Positions 45,536-59,362 of a stretch of DNA of 64,000 nt are shown here, piece by piece (position 1 is the first letter of the stretch; each line of letters starts with the position of its first letter). A program made the translations under genes and the position numbers. The DNA comes from Rhodococcoides kyotonense. GTDB taxonomy: Bacteria > Actinomycetota > Actinomycetes > Mycobacteriales > Mycobacteriaceae. A model generated the notes under the pieces. That model saw nothing but the letters and a program-made list of their open reading frames with translations. It made no database searches and was not told the DNA's origin. The DNA lies in NCBI RefSeq assembly GCF_001645385.1, contig NZ_LVHI01000012.1, positions 162,404-226,403 on the forward strand, in the 5' to 3' direction.

Positions 45536-46671
45536 TACTTGTCAACTCCCTCGAGCACTGATGTGAACCGATCGAAGAGGTACGCGGCGTCGTGTGGGCC
45601 CGCCGCGGCCTCGGGGTGGTACTGAACCGAGAACGCGCGTCCACTCAGCAGTTCGACGCCTTCGACGGTGCCGTCGTTGGCGCACGTGTGGCTGATCCGG
45701 GCGCGGCCGAAGTCGGTGTCGAACTCCTCGCCTGCTTCGCCTTCGAGCGCGAAGCCGTGGTTCTGCGCGGTGATGGCGATGCGTCCGGTGGTGTGCTCGA
45801 CGACGGGGATGTTCATGCCGCGGTGGCCGAACTTCATCTTGTACGTCGAGCGTCCGAGCGCGCGGCCGAAGATCTGGTTTCCGAAGCAGATGCCGAACAA
45901 CGGCAGTCCGCGTCCGAGAACCTCGCGGGTCAGCGCGACGTTGGCGTCGGCAGTCGCTGGGTCGCCCGGTCCGTTGGACAGAAAGACGCCGTCGGGATTC
46001 AGCTCCAGAATCTGGTCCATGGTGGCTGCCGACGGAACCACGTGCACACGGATGCCGCGCTGGGCGAACATACGCGGTGTGTTCGTCTTGATGCCGAGAT
46101 CGACTGCGGCGACGGTGAATCGGGCGTCGCCGCCTTCGGGCTCGATCACGTAGCCGGTGTCGGTGGTGACCTCACCGGCCAGGTCGGCACCGAGCATCGA
46201 CGGCTGACCGACGACCTGCTCGAGCATCTCCGTCTCCGTGCCGAGTGCGTCACCGGAGAAGACGCCCGCGCGCATCGAACCGCGGGTGCGCAGGTGGCGT
46301 ACGAGAGCGCGCGTGTCGATGCCGGCGATGCCGACGACGTTCTGCGCCTCGAGCTGTTCCTGCAGCGATCCGGTCGATCGCCAGCTCGACGTGCGTCGTG
46401 CCGGGTCACGGACGACGTAGCCTGCGACCCAGATCTTGTTGGGATCCTGGGCGCTCGCGGCTTCGCCGTCTTCCTGGTTCCAGCCCGTGTTGCCGATCTG
46501 CGGCGCCGTCGCGACGACGATCTGACGGTGGTAGCTGGGGTCGGTCAAGGTTTCCTGGTATCCGGTCATACCGGTGCAGAAGACGGCTTCGCCGAGAGTC
46601 CGTCCGGTGGCGCCGAAGGTGGTGCCACGGAACGTCCGGCCGTCCTCCAGAACAAGAACTGCGCTGCTCAC
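45535..46671 (-). CDS. carA: Carbamoyl-phosphate synthase small chain
   Basis: Glutaminase subunit. 378 residues from GTG 46671, whose GTGA overlaps the upstream stop; the longer frame to 46725 overlaps that gene. The catalytic Cys is in [14 protein letters not shown] (GICLGHQ is commoner), and the His/Glu pair in [12 protein letters not shown]. The N-terminal domain begins [13 protein letters not shown]. Confidence 0.96.
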
Positions 46672-47186
46672 GCGGGTGTCTCCTTCGAGTCGTTCGTGCC
46701 TGTGTTCGGATGTGTGTCGACCCACGTGGGGTAGACGAGCTTGTCGTCGGCTCGAAAGCCGGTGTCGATCTCGGTGCCGGTCGGCAGGGTCCAGCGGATG
46801 ACCAGCAGGCCGTCCTTGCTCATGACCTTGCCCGCCAACGCACGATCGGTTCTGATCCCGCGAATGGACTCCTGCGGAATCCAGATGGTGGACTCCCCTG
46901 TTCGCTCGAGCAGGATGCCCTTCTCGTACCGCGACAGTTCCGCCGTCGCGCGGTGGCCGATGTCGCCGACGGCGATGCGGTCCTGCCAGTTCGGCGCGAT
47001 CGTGCTGCCGACGTACAGGCCGGTCGCAGCGGCGATCGACGGTGCCCCGAGATCGGCGGGCACGGGAGGGAACACCCCGATCCGGTCCGCCTGACGCTTC
47101 TGCCGGCCACGCCAGCCCCAGAAGATCAATCCGATCATCGCCAGCCAGAAGACGACGAACGCGACGACGATGACCACTCTGTCCAC
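46668..47186 (-). CDS. Single-span membrane protein with PH-like domain (Rv1382-like)
   Basis: 172 residues. One N-terminal transmembrane helix (about 3-24), then a short basic linker and a PH-like beta-rich domain (TIAPNWQDRIAVGDIGHRA, GESTIWIPQESIRGIRTDRA, VIRWTLPTGTEIDTGF). GGAGG lies seven bases before GTG 47186, and its stop overlaps carA (GTGA). It occurs at the same place in the M. tuberculosis pyr operon. Function unknown; the strict linkage suggests expression with pyrimidine enzymes rather than a catalytic part. Confidence 0.85.
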   Translation of the reverse strand: MDRVVIVVAFVVFWLAMIGLIFWGWRGRQKRQADRIGVFPPVPADLGAPSIAAATGLYVGSTIAPNWQDRIAVGDIGHRATAELSRYEKGILLERTGESTIWIPQESIRGIRTDRALAGKVMSKDGLLVIRWTLPTGTEIDTGFRADDKLVYPTWVDTHPNTGTNDSKETPA

Positions 47187-47188
47187 GG

Positions 47189-48486
47189 CTATGCCTCCGT
47201 CGCGACGCGAACGGCGCCGCCCAGGGCAGTGATCCGTCCGCGCAGCAGCGTCGTGGTGACTCTGGCCGAGAACGCCATCTGCTCGAACGGCGTGTTCTCG
47301 GAGATACTGGCGAACTTCCTGCCCTCGACCGTCCACGATGCGTCCGGGTCGACGAGCGTCAGGTTCGCGATCTCTCCGACCTCGATCGGACGCCCCTGGT
47401 CGGCGAGTCCGACGATCTCCGCCGGACGCTCGCTCATGACGCGGGCCACGCCACGCCAATCGAGCAGACCGGGCTCGACCATCGTCTGCGCGACGATCGC
47501 GAGGGCGGTCTCCAGACCGAGCATGCCCGGACGCGCCTGCGAGAACTCACAGCACTTGTCCTGCTCGGCGTGTGGCGCGTGATCGGTCGCGACGCAGTCG
47601 ACCGTGCCGTCGGCGAGGCCCGTGCGCAGCGCCGCGACGTCGGACGCCTCGCGCAGCGGCGGGTTCACCTTGTTGACGGCGTCGTACGTCTCGAGGCGCG
47701 AATCGTCGAGCAGCAGGTGATGCGGCGTCACCTCGGCCGAGATCGAAATCCCTTGTGCGCGTGCCCACTTGAGCAGTTCGACGGTTCCCGCCGTCGACGC
47801 GTGACAGATGTGCACCTTCGCTCCGGCGTCGCGAGCGAGCAGAGCGTCACGGGCGACGATCGACTCCTCGGCGGCACGCGGCCAGCCGGCGAGACCCAAG
47901 CGAGCTGCCGTCGGCCCCTCGTGTGCGACGGCACCGACGGTCAGACGCGGCTCCTCGGCGTGCTGCGCGATGAGCACCCCGAGCGAGCTCGAGTATTCGA
48001 GCGCGCGACGCATGATCAGCGGGTCGTCGACGCATTTGCCGTCGTCGGAGAACATCTTGACCTTGCCGACGCCACTCGCCATCGTCGCCATCTCGGCGAG
48101 CTGCTTGCCCCCGAGACCGACCGTGACGGCACCGACCGGGTGCACGTCGACGAGTCCGACCTCCTGGCCGCGACGCCACACGTGATCGGTGATGACGACC
48201 GAGTCGGCGACGGGGTTGGTGTTGGCCATCGCGAACACCGCCGTGTAACCACCCAGTGCGGCTGCGGCAGAACCGGTTTCGATGGTCTCGGTGTCCTCGC
48301 GGCCGGGCTCGCGCAGGTGGGTGTGCAGGTCGACGAATCCGGGGAGCAGAATCTGCCCGCCCGCCTCGACGACCTCGGCATCACCTGCGTCGAGATCGGA
48401 TCCGATGGCGGCGATCTGGCCGTCGTCGATCAGGACGTCGGTAGCGGGTTCCTCGCCGTAGATCAGAACGCCGCGCAGCAGAACAC

Positions 48487-48490
<4 letters not shown>
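47189..48490 (-). CDS. pyrC: Dihydroorotase
   Basis: Zinc amidohydrolase that closes carbamoyl aspartate to dihydroorotate. 433 residues. Metal ligands in [32 protein letters not shown] and [10 protein letters not shown], and the Asp in [16 protein letters not shown] 48490 overlaps the pyrB stop. Confidence 0.97.
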
Positions 48491-49430
<940 letters not shown>

Positions 49431-49434
<4 letters not shown>

Positions 49435-50066
49435 TGCACTACACCTTTGTTTCCATCTGGGTCACTCCTGCGGGCTCCGCTCCCGGCTGAGATAGATACA
49501 CCGTCCTGCCCGTCGTGCTCGGTCAGAGACACCGACACGTCCTCGGTCCGAGCCGTCGGCACGTTCTTTCCGACGTAGTCGGCGCGCAACGGGAGTTCGC
49601 GATGTCCGCGGTCGATGAGAACGGCCAGCTGAACGGCCCTGGGGCGACCGAGGTCACGCAGCGCGTCCAGCGCTGACCGCACTGTCCGGCCGGAAAACAG
49701 GACGTCGTCGACGAGAACCACGAGTGCGTCGTCGATTCCGCCCTCGGGGACGAGAGTCCGCTCCAGGGGGCGGTGCGGCTTGTTCCGCAGATCGTCGCGG
49801 TACAGCGTGATGTCGAGCGAGCCGAGCGGCGGGCGCACACCGCTGAAGACCTCGATGCGCTCGGCGAGGCGCTCGGCGAGCGTGGTGCCGCGCGTCGGAA
49901 TGCCGAGGAGGACGACACGGGGGCCGTCCGCGGAATCCAGCGCGGTCTTCTCGATGATCTGATGCGCCATCCGGGCGATGGTCCGGCCCACATCCGCGGC
50001 GGACAGCAGCTCGCGGGAAGAACCAGGTCGATTGTCGGGAACGGAAGAACTTTCGGGCGCAGGCAA
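49431..50066 (-). CDS. pyrR: Pyrimidine operon regulator PyrR / uracil phosphoribosyltransferase
   Basis: UMP-sensing RNA-binding protein that represses the pyr genes. 211 residues. The PRPP loop is [18 protein letters not shown] (about 115-132). RNA-contact region near [14 protein letters not shown] and [17 protein letters not shown]. The C-terminal 35 residues are a non-conserved tail. The start is TTG 50066 with a strong AAGGAGG seven bases before it. A PyrR-binding-loop sequence adjoins that ribosome binding site, indicating autogenous control of translation. Confidence 0.95.
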
Positions 50067-50081
50067 ACTACGACCTCCTTC

Positions 50082-50099
50082 TCCGCCTCTCTGGACGGA
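50082..50099 (-). promoter_or_regulatory. PyrR-binding loop in the pyrR leader
   Basis: On the minus strand a short stem TCCG/CGGA holds a loop reading TCCAGAGAGG, the conserved PyrR-binding loop known from Bacillus pyr leaders and from mycobacterial pyrR leaders. The stem ends one base before the AAGGAGG ribosome binding site (50074-50080), so bound PyrR would block initiation. Confidence 0.75.
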
Positions 50100-50126
50100 T
50101 CGTTAAAGGATGTCTGACGGTGACAC

Positions 50127-50132
50127 AGCCTA
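50127..50132 (-). promoter_or_regulatory. Probable -10 element of the pyr operon
   Basis: TAGGCT on the minus strand, directly after the nusB terminator. It gives a leader of about 50-55 bases that would contain the PyrR loop. Confidence 0.45.
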
Positions 50133-50134
50133 GC

Positions 50135-50173
50135 AATCGCTCCTCCCCGCACGAGCGGCGGGGAGGAGCGATT
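50135..50173 (-). terminator. Terminator of the efp-nusB unit
   Basis: Perfect 16-base arms AATCGCTCCTCCCCGC / GCGGGGAGGAGCGATT around a seven-base loop, starting 11 bases past the nusB stop. Confidence 0.8.
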
Positions 50174-50183
50174 CGAAAGATAC

Positions 50184-50720
50184 TCAGGAGTCGGCGGGCT
50201 TGTCCTCGGCAGTACGCGAGGACACGGCCGCGGCTGCCGCTCGAACCTGAGGCGCCACGAGCACGATCTGGCCGAGAACGCCGTTGACGAACGACGGCGA
50301 ATCGTCGGTGGACAGCTGCTTCGCGAGTTCGACGGCTTCGTCGACGGCCACGACCGGCGGCACATCCGTCGCGTGGAAGAGTTCCCACACCGCGACACGC
50401 AGAATCGCGCGGTCGACGGCCGGAAGCCGGTTCAGCGTCCAATCCGTCAGGTGGTCGGAGATCACACCGTCGAGACGATCGAGATTCTCGGCGACACCGA
50501 CGACCAGCGTCTCGGTGTACTCGCTGACGGGCGCGATCGTATCGTCGCCGCGCGCCAACTCGATACGCTCCTTGGCCAGGTCCACCGGATCGGTGTCACG
50601 CGCCTCGGCCTCGAACAGGAAGTCCACGGCCCGCTTGCGAGCCTTGTGGCGCGCACCGAGCTTCTTCGGCTGCTCGGGCTGTTTCGATGCAAGACGTGCT
50701 TGGTTCTTCTTCGACGACAC
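50184..50720 (-). CDS. nusB: Transcription antitermination factor NusB
   Basis: Helical RNA-binding protein of the rRNA antitermination complex. 178 residues. A basic N-terminal tail ([20 protein letters not shown]) leads into the NusB fold, with [20 protein letters not shown] and [13 protein letters not shown] as the conserved C-terminal helices. GTG 50720 starts one base after the efp stop. A strong terminator follows. Confidence 0.95.
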   Translation of the reverse strand: MSSKKNQARLASKQPEQPKKLGARHKARKRAVDFLFEAEARDTDPVDLAKERIELARGDDTIAPVSEYTETLVVGVAENLDRLDGVISDHLTDWTLNRLPAVDRAILRVAVWELFHATDVPPVVAVDEAVELAKQLSTDDSPSFVNGVLGQIVLVAPQVRAAAAAVSSRTAEDKPADS

Positions 50721-50721
50721 G

Positions 50722-51285
50722 TTAGGAGTTCACACGCCCGAGGTAGTTGCCGTCACGCGAGTCGACCTTCAGCTTGTCGCCGGTGTTGATGAACAACGGA
50801 ACGGAGATCTCGGCGCCGGTCTCGAGGGTTGCAGGCTTGGTGCCGCCGGTGGAGCGGTCGCCCTGGAGACCGGGATCGGTGTGCTTGACCTCGAGCTCGA
50901 CCGTGACGGGCAGCTCGACGTACAGCGGCGCGCCCTCGTGGGTCGCGACCTGAACCTGCATGTTCTCGAGCAGGAAGCGTGCGCCGTCGCCGACCGTCGC
51001 CTCGGAGATCGAGATCTGGTCGTAGGTGTCGCCGTCCATGAAGACGTAGTCGCTGCCGTCGTGGTACAGGTACGTCATGTCGCGACGATCGACCGTCGCG
51101 GTGTCGACCTTGACGCCTGCGTTGAACGTCTTGTCGACGACCTTGCCCGACAGCACGTTCTTCAGCTTCGTACGCACGAAAGCGGGGCCCTTGCCCGGCT
51201 TGACGTGCTGGAACTCGATGATCGACCACAGCTGGTTGTCGATGTTGAGAACGAGACCGTTCTTGAAATCGCTGGTAGAAGCCAC
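50722..51285 (-). CDS. efp: Translation elongation factor P
   Basis: Rescues ribosomes stalled at proline runs. 187 residues in three beta domains. The tip loop is VKPGKGPAF with Lys32 at the usual modification position, but no EpmA/EpmB genes are nearby. GTG 51285. Coupled to nusB by a one-base gap and preceded by pepQ. Confidence 0.97.
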   Translation of the reverse strand: MASTSDFKNGLVLNIDNQLWSIIEFQHVKPGKGPAFVRTKLKNVLSGKVVDKTFNAGVKVDTATVDRRDMTYLYHDGSDYVFMDGDTYDQISISEATVGDGARFLLENMQVQVATHEGAPLYVELPVTVELEVKHTDPGLQGDRSTGGTKPATLETGAEISVPLFINTGDKLKVDSRDGNYLGRVNS

Positions 51286-51326
51286 TGGCTCTTACGTCTC
51301 CTCGTATTTCTCGCCTGCGCCGTGCG

Positions 51327-52445
51327 TCACACGAGAATCAGTTCTTTGCTGGTCATGGTGAGCAACTCGGGTCCGCCGTCGCGAACGACGAGTGTGTCTT
51401 CGATCCGGACGCCACCGCGCCCCGAGATGTACACACCCGGCTCGACGGTCACAGCTGCACCGCTCAGCAGTGTACCGGTGCTGGTGCGTGCAATTCCCGG
51501 CGCTTCGTGGATTTCGAGGCCGACACCGTGTCCGAGGCCGTGCAGGAACAGCTCCCCGTACCCGGCGTCCTCGATGACCGATCGTGATGCCGCGTCCACC
51601 GAAGCCGTGCTCACGCCGGGTGCCAGCGCCTCTCGGCCCGCGGCCTGAGACCGCAGCACGAGCTCGTAGATCTCCTTCTGCCACGCGTCGGGCTCCCCGA
51701 TGACGACCGTGCGTGTCATGTCCGAGTGGTACCCGCCGACGAGCGCACCGAAGTCGAACTTCACGAAGTCACCCGTCGCGAGTACAGCCGCCGTGGGCCG
51801 ATGGTGAGGCACGGCGGAATTCGCACCCGCTGCGACGATCGTCTCGAACGAGATGCCGTCGGCACCCGCGTCGAGCATCTGAGCTTCGAGCTCGCGCGCC
51901 ACCTCGAGCTCGGTACGTCCGGCTCTGATTCCCCCGCGCTCGATCAGTAGCGCGAAGGCCTCGTCCGCGGCACGACACGCGTCGCGCAACAGCCCGATCT
52001 CGTGCTCGTCCTTGACCATGCGCAGATCCTCGACGAGGCCCGGACTGCGGACGAGCGTCGGAGCCGCGTCCAGAGCACTCCACGCGTCGTGCTGGTCGAC
52101 CGTCACGACATGGCTTTCGAATCCCACGTTCCCGGACGGCGCCGCCCGGTCGTCGGTCAGCAACGCCGTCGCCGACGACCTGTCGATCGACGCACGAAGG
52201 TCGGGAACCTGGGCGGCGACCTGGGAGAGATACCGACCGTCGGTGCAGATGACGGTTCCGTCCTCGTTCCCGTCGGAATCGGCGGCGGACACCACGAGGG
52301 CGGCGTTGCTCCCGGTGAACCCGGTCAGGTACCGGATGTTGAGGAGATCGGTCACCAGGAGTGCGTCGAGGTTCTTCGCGTGCAGAGCGCGACGTAGCGC
52401 GGCTCGACGCGCTCCGAAGTCGGCTCGTTTCCGGTCTGCAGACAT
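51327..52445 (-). CDS. pepQ: Xaa-Pro aminopeptidase / M24-family metallopeptidase
   Basis: Cleaves X-Pro dipeptides or N-terminal X-Pro bonds. 372 residues. The creatinase-like N-terminal domain (about 1-130) precedes the pita-bread catalytic domain. Metal ligands: Asp in VKFDFGALVGGYHSDMTRT, His in HGLGHGVGLEIHEAPG, Glu in TVEPGVYI and the last Glu in GVRIEDTLVV. ATG 52445 has TAGGTT six bases before it (leaderless pattern), and GGAGG one base before, too close for a normal ribosome binding site. Whether it acts on dipeptides (PepQ) or longer peptides (PepP) cannot be told. Confidence 0.92.
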   Translation of the reverse strand: MSADRKRADFGARRAALRRALHAKNLDALLVTDLLNIRYLTGFTGSNAALVVSAADSDGNEDGTVICTDGRYLSQVAAQVPDLRASIDRSSATALLTDDRAAPSGNVGFESHVVTVDQHDAWSALDAAPTLVRSPGLVEDLRMVKDEHEIGLLRDACRAADEAFALLIERGGIRAGRTELEVARELEAQMLDAGADGISFETIVAAGANSAVPHHRPTAAVLATGDFVKFDFGALVGGYHSDMTRTVVIGEPDAWQKEIYELVLRSQAAGREALAPGVSTASVDAASRSVIEDAGYGELFLHGLGHGVGLEIHEAPGIARTSTGTLLSGAAVTVEPGVYISGRGGVRIEDTLVVRDGGPELLTMTSKELILV

Positions 52446-52451
52446 TCCTCC

Positions 52452-52457
52452 AACCTA
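52452..52457 (-). promoter_or_regulatory. Putative -10 hexamer of pepQ
   Basis: TAGGTT, six bases before ATG 52445 on the minus strand. Confidence 0.5.
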
Positions 52458-52544
52458 TCGTTCGACGCAGCTGCCACGGCCCATCGATGTCGTAGACCGT
52501 CACGAAATTCTGTGGGGCCGGACACACTTACCGGCGGGTAGGGA

Positions 52545-52550
52545 TAGGCT
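52545..52550 (+). promoter_or_regulatory. Putative -10 hexamer of the gene at 52557
   Basis: TAGGCT followed by six bases and ATG 52557. No ribosome binding site is present, in keeping with a leaderless mRNA. It is divergent from the pepQ promoter. Confidence 0.55.
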
Positions 52551-52556
52551 GACCCC

Positions 52557-56075
<3,519 letters not shown>

Positions 56076-56096
56076 GCAGCTATCCTTCCACGTCCG

Positions 56097-56585
56097 TCAC
56101 GCCGCGAGTGCCAGCAGGGTGGCCGCGCACATCGCCGGGCCGTGTGGCACCGGAGTCCGTGAGCGGCCGGCAGCCGACAGCGCAAGCCCGCACAGGCCGG
56201 TGAGCAGCGGTGCAGCAACCGCGGCCACCGCCCACGCGTCGACACCCGACATACCGGTGACACCGCCCAGCGACCACGCCAACTTGACGTCGCCCGCGCC
56301 CAATGCGCGCGGCGCCGCGAGATGGACGGCCAGGTAGCAACCGAACAGTGCGACGGCACCCGCCAGCATCGCGGGAACGGCCCCCACGACGCCCGAATAC
56401 ACGGCGATCGCGGCAGCTCCTGTCCCGGTCAGCGAATTCGGCAACCGCCGTGACATCAGGTCGATGCAGGACAGGCACACGCACCACGAGACGAACACGA
56501 TGACCAGGGGTCCGCCGTCGAGCCATCCGGCGGCCGTTGCAGCGGAAGCGGACCCGAGTTCGACAGGAAGGGTTTGAAAGTACAC
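56097..56585 (-). CDS. Type A24 prepilin-peptidase-like membrane protein, single domain
   Basis: 162 residues with about five hydrophobic segments. It carries the two aspartates of the family, one in CIDLMSRRLPNSL (about residue 42) and one in ALGAGDVKLAWSL (about 97), but lacks the N-terminal methyltransferase domain of full PilD/GspO proteins. Small forms of this kind occur in actinobacteria beside aro genes (Rv2551c-like) and with tad pili. No pilin or secretion ATPase lies in the window. GTG 56585 has no good ribosome binding site, so the start is uncertain. Confidence 0.82.
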   Translation of the reverse strand: MYFQTLPVELGSASAATAAGWLDGGPLVIVFVSWCVCLSCIDLMSRRLPNSLTGTGAAAIAVYSGVVGAVPAMLAGAVALFGCYLAVHLAAPRALGAGDVKLAWSLGGVTGMSGVDAWAVAAVAAPLLTGLCGLALSAAGRSRTPVPHGPAMCAATLLALAA

Positions 56586-56676
56586 ACACGCATGCTCGCG
56601 TGCCTCGCGTCGGCCCTCACGCGGAATGCCCTGGTCGCGATCTGCCCTGTGAGCGAAGAGAACCTGTGGAATCTTC

Positions 56677-57477
56677 TCAGATCGCGGCGCGCATGGCGGC
56701 TCTGGGCGCGGGCTTGCCGGTGAACTGCTCGACCTGGCCGTACGCCTGATTCAGCAGCATCTGCACACCCGAGATCACGGTGCCACCCGCGGTCTCGACG
56801 GCCGTGGCCAACGGCGTCGGCCACGGGTCGTAGATGGCGTCGAGGACGACCGGAGCATGCGCGACGGCCGCAGCGACGGGTTCGACGCCGACCGCAGGCA
56901 CCGTACTGACGGCCACTGCGGCGCGTGCGGCCACACCGGCGAGGTTCGGGTCCGTGATGGTCACGAAGTCCGCGGCCATCCCCGTTGCCTTCGCGCACGC
57001 GAGGGTGTCCTGCGCACGCTCGGCCGATCGCGCCACGACGGTGACCGATACCGCCCCGAGCCCGGCGAGAGCGACGATGGCAGGACGCGAGGTTCCGCCT
57101 GCTCCGACGACGAGAACCGAGCGACCCGTCAGGTCGACGATCCCCGCCTCGACGAGGGCACCTGCGACGCCGTCGACGTCGGTGCAGTCCGCGCGCCACC
57201 CCGTCGCCGTCCGCACGAGCGTGTTGGCCGATCCGGCCAACACCGCGCGATCGGTGCGCTCGTCGGCGACATTCAACGCTGCGACCTTGCCCGGCATCGT
57301 CACCGACAGTCCGACCCAGTCCGAATCGAGACCGGACACCAGATCAGGCAGCTGTTCGCCCGTGCACAGGATTCGCTCGTACGTCCAGTCGTCCAGTCCG
57401 AGCGCGCGATAGGCCGCCAGGTGCAGAAGAGGCGACTTCGAGTGTTCGATGGGACTGCCGAGTACCGCAGCGCGCAT
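56677..57477 (-). CDS. aroE: Shikimate dehydrogenase
   Basis: Reduces 3-dehydroshikimate with NADPH. 266 residues. Substrate domain: SPIEHSKSPLLH and LSVTMPGKVAA with catalytic Lys64, then ANTLVRT and CTDVDGVAGAL with the catalytic Asp. NADP domain: VLVVGAGGTSRPAIVAL. The basic NRxxxR/K segment usual for NADP preference reads VVARSAERA here. ATG 57477 is three bases past the mltG stop. Confidence 0.94.
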   Translation of the reverse strand: MRAAVLGSPIEHSKSPLLHLAAYRALGLDDWTYERILCTGEQLPDLVSGLDSDWVGLSVTMPGKVAALNVADERTDRAVLAGSANTLVRTATGWRADCTDVDGVAGALVEAGIVDLTGRSVLVVGAGGTSRPAIVALAGLGAVSVTVVARSAERAQDTLACAKATGMAADFVTITDPNLAGVAARAAVAVSTVPAVGVEPVAAAVAHAPVVLDAIYDPWPTPLATAVETAGGTVISGVQMLLNQAYGQVEQFTGKPAPRAAMRAAI

Positions 57478-57480
57478 CGA

Positions 57481-58791
57481 TCAGCGCCCGCTCTCGAGGA
57501 AGCCGTCCTCGACCTTGCCGATGTTCGCCAGATGCTCGTCGTAGCTTCGGGTGAACAGCGTCTCCCCTGCGGTGTTGATGGTCACGAAGTACAGCCAGTC
57601 GCCGTCGGCGGGCGCCTCGACTGCCTCGACCGCCCCGACACTGGGCGACGCGATCGGTGTGGCAGGCAGACCCTCCATCGCGTACGTGTTCCACGGCGTC
57701 ACGGTGGCTCGGTCGAGGTCGGTCGTCGCGACCTCGGTGGTGTCGAGCGCGTAGTTGACCGTCGAATCGAATTCGAGCTTCTGCGGTTCTGCGAGACGGT
57801 TGATGATGACGCGCGCGACCTTGCTGAAGTCCTGGGGAAGCGATTCCCGTTCGACGAGCGACGCGGCCACCAGCGTCTGATACGGATCGAGGCCCGAGTT
57901 GGCTCCCGCGGTCAGAATGCCGGTGCTCTCGTAGGTCTCGGCGCTCTCGGACACGAGCTGCGCCAGGATGTCGGTGGGCGACGCGGTGGGATCGAAGTCC
58001 CAGCTGCCGGCCGAGATGAGGCCTTCGAGCTGACGGTCACGGTCGGGAACCGTGCTCACTCGTTCCGCAGCCCAGTCCGGAACCCCGAGGGTCGACGAGT
58101 CCTCGGCCGCGCCTGCGGCGTTGAAGTCCTCGTACGAGATGCAGGTCGGGGTGCCGCTGCCGGTGGTGTCGATGCAGCTCGCCTCCGACAGCAGCGTGTA
58201 GATGCCCTTCTTGACCGCCTCGGTGTTCACGTCGCTGGAATCGTGCAGCTGACGGCCCTCGGAGATGACGACGCTGCCGACGCGAGCAGCGGGGTCGACG
58301 AGCGCGGTGACGGCCTCGGACGCCGGAACATGACTGGGCAGCAGGTAGTAGCCCGGCTGCACCGCGGAGATCGACGAATTCTGCACGGCAGCGCTCATGA
58401 ACGCACCGGTGCTGGCGACGACACCCTTGTCGACGGCGTCGGCGCCGATCTGCTCTGCGGTGTCACCGGGATGCACCCGTACGACGACGGACGGCCCGGC
58501 GGTTCCCGACGCGAAATCCTCGGGACCGCCTGGTCCTCCGGTGAAACGATCGAACACGAAGTACCCCACTCCGGCTACGGCCAGGACGACGATCAATCCC
58601 AACGCCAACCCGACGGTCCGTCCTCGGCGCTTGCGGCGCTCGGCCTCGAGGTCCTGCCGGCGCTGGGCGCGACTGCGGCCGACCTCGCGGGGGCCCGGAG
58701 CGTTCACGGCACGATGGAACTCGCTGCCTTCGTCCGTTCGATAGCCGATCGGATCGGTGTGGACCTCGTCCTCGTACCTGTAGTTGTTCAC
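57481..58791 (-). CDS. mltG: Endolytic peptidoglycan transglycosylase MltG (YceG-like)
   Basis: Cuts nascent glycan strands, probably setting their length. 436 residues from GTG 58791, whose GTGA overlaps the ruvX stop. A cytoplasmic N-terminus of about 65 residues ends in basic sequence ([10 protein letters not shown]), then one membrane helix, a LysM-like region starting [15 protein letters not shown], and the YceG fold with the catalytic Glu in AASLVERES. Same order (aroE-mltG-ruvX-alaS) as M. tuberculosis Rv2552c-2555c. Confidence 0.93.
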   Translation of the reverse strand: MNNYRYEDEVHTDPIGYRTDEGSEFHRAVNAPGPREVGRSRAQRRQDLEAERRKRRGRTVGLALGLIVVLAVAGVGYFVFDRFTGGPGGPEDFASGTAGPSVVVRVHPGDTAEQIGADAVDKGVVASTGAFMSAAVQNSSISAVQPGYYLLPSHVPASEAVTALVDPAARVGSVVISEGRQLHDSSDVNTEAVKKGIYTLLSEASCIDTTGSGTPTCISYEDFNAAGAAEDSSTLGVPDWAAERVSTVPDRDRQLEGLISAGSWDFDPTASPTDILAQLVSESAETYESTGILTAGANSGLDPYQTLVAASLVERESLPQDFSKVARVIINRLAEPQKLEFDSTVNYALDTTEVATTDLDRATVTPWNTYAMEGLPATPIASPSVGAVEAVEAPADGDWLYFVTINTAGETLFTRSYDEHLANIGKVEDGFLESGR

Positions 58792-59360
58792 TCGCCGGCC
58801 TCCGGAGTCGGACCTGTGTCTTCGGAACTGGTGGTGCTGGTGCGTGCCGCGTTCAGGCGGCCGGAGCGCTCGTCGAGCCACCCCTGCAGGATCGCGACGG
58901 CCGCAGCCTGGTCGATCACCGAACGCTGAGCCTTGGCACGGACTCCGCTTTCTCGAAGTGCACGCGCCGCAGTCACGGTAGTCAATCTTTCGTCCGCCAT
59001 GCGTACCGGCACGCCGGGCAGACGTCGCGACAATGTACGCGCGAAGCCCTCTGCAGCTTTCACCGCCGAACCGCTCTCACCCCGGAGAGTGCGCGGCAGC
59101 CCGACGACGATCTCGACGGCCTCGTACTCCCGGACGATCTCGATCACCCGAGCGACATCGGGCGCGTCGGGGCCTTTGATCTTGGATCGGGCGACGGTCT
59201 CCACCGGCGTCGCGAGCACCCCACCCGGATCACTCGATGCGACGCCGATGCGCACGCTTCCGACGTCGATGGCTATGCGTCGGCCGGGCCCCGGGTCGTC
59301 GTCGCCGGGGCGGTCGGGTTCGCGACGGGACGGCCGGGCCTGTCCGGCGGAATCCGTCAC
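58788..59360 (-). CDS. ruvX: Putative pre-16S rRNA nuclease RuvX/YqgF
   Basis: RNase-H-fold nuclease that trims the 5' end of 16S rRNA in E. coli; a Holliday-junction role has been proposed in mycobacteria. 190 residues. Acidic residues in [16 protein letters not shown], the conserved [12 protein letters not shown] and [14 protein letters not shown], and the last Asp in [13 protein letters not shown]. Disordered N- and C-terminal tails of about 25 residues each. It starts at GTG 59360, two bases past alaS. Confidence 0.93.
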   Translation of the reverse strand: MTDSAGQARPSRREPDRPGDDDPGPGRRIAIDVGSVRIGVASSDPGGVLATPVETVARSKIKGPDAPDVARVIEIVREYEAVEIVVGLPRTLRGESGSAVKAAEGFARTLSRRLPGVPVRMADERLTTVTAARALRESGVRAKAQRSVIDQAAAVAILQGWLDERSGRLNAARTSTTSSEDTGPTPEAGE

Positions 59361-59362
59361 GA

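Noticed and set aside
56857..58929. 690-codon + strand frame across aroE, mltG and ruvX
   Set aside because: Antisense shadow of three intact genes.
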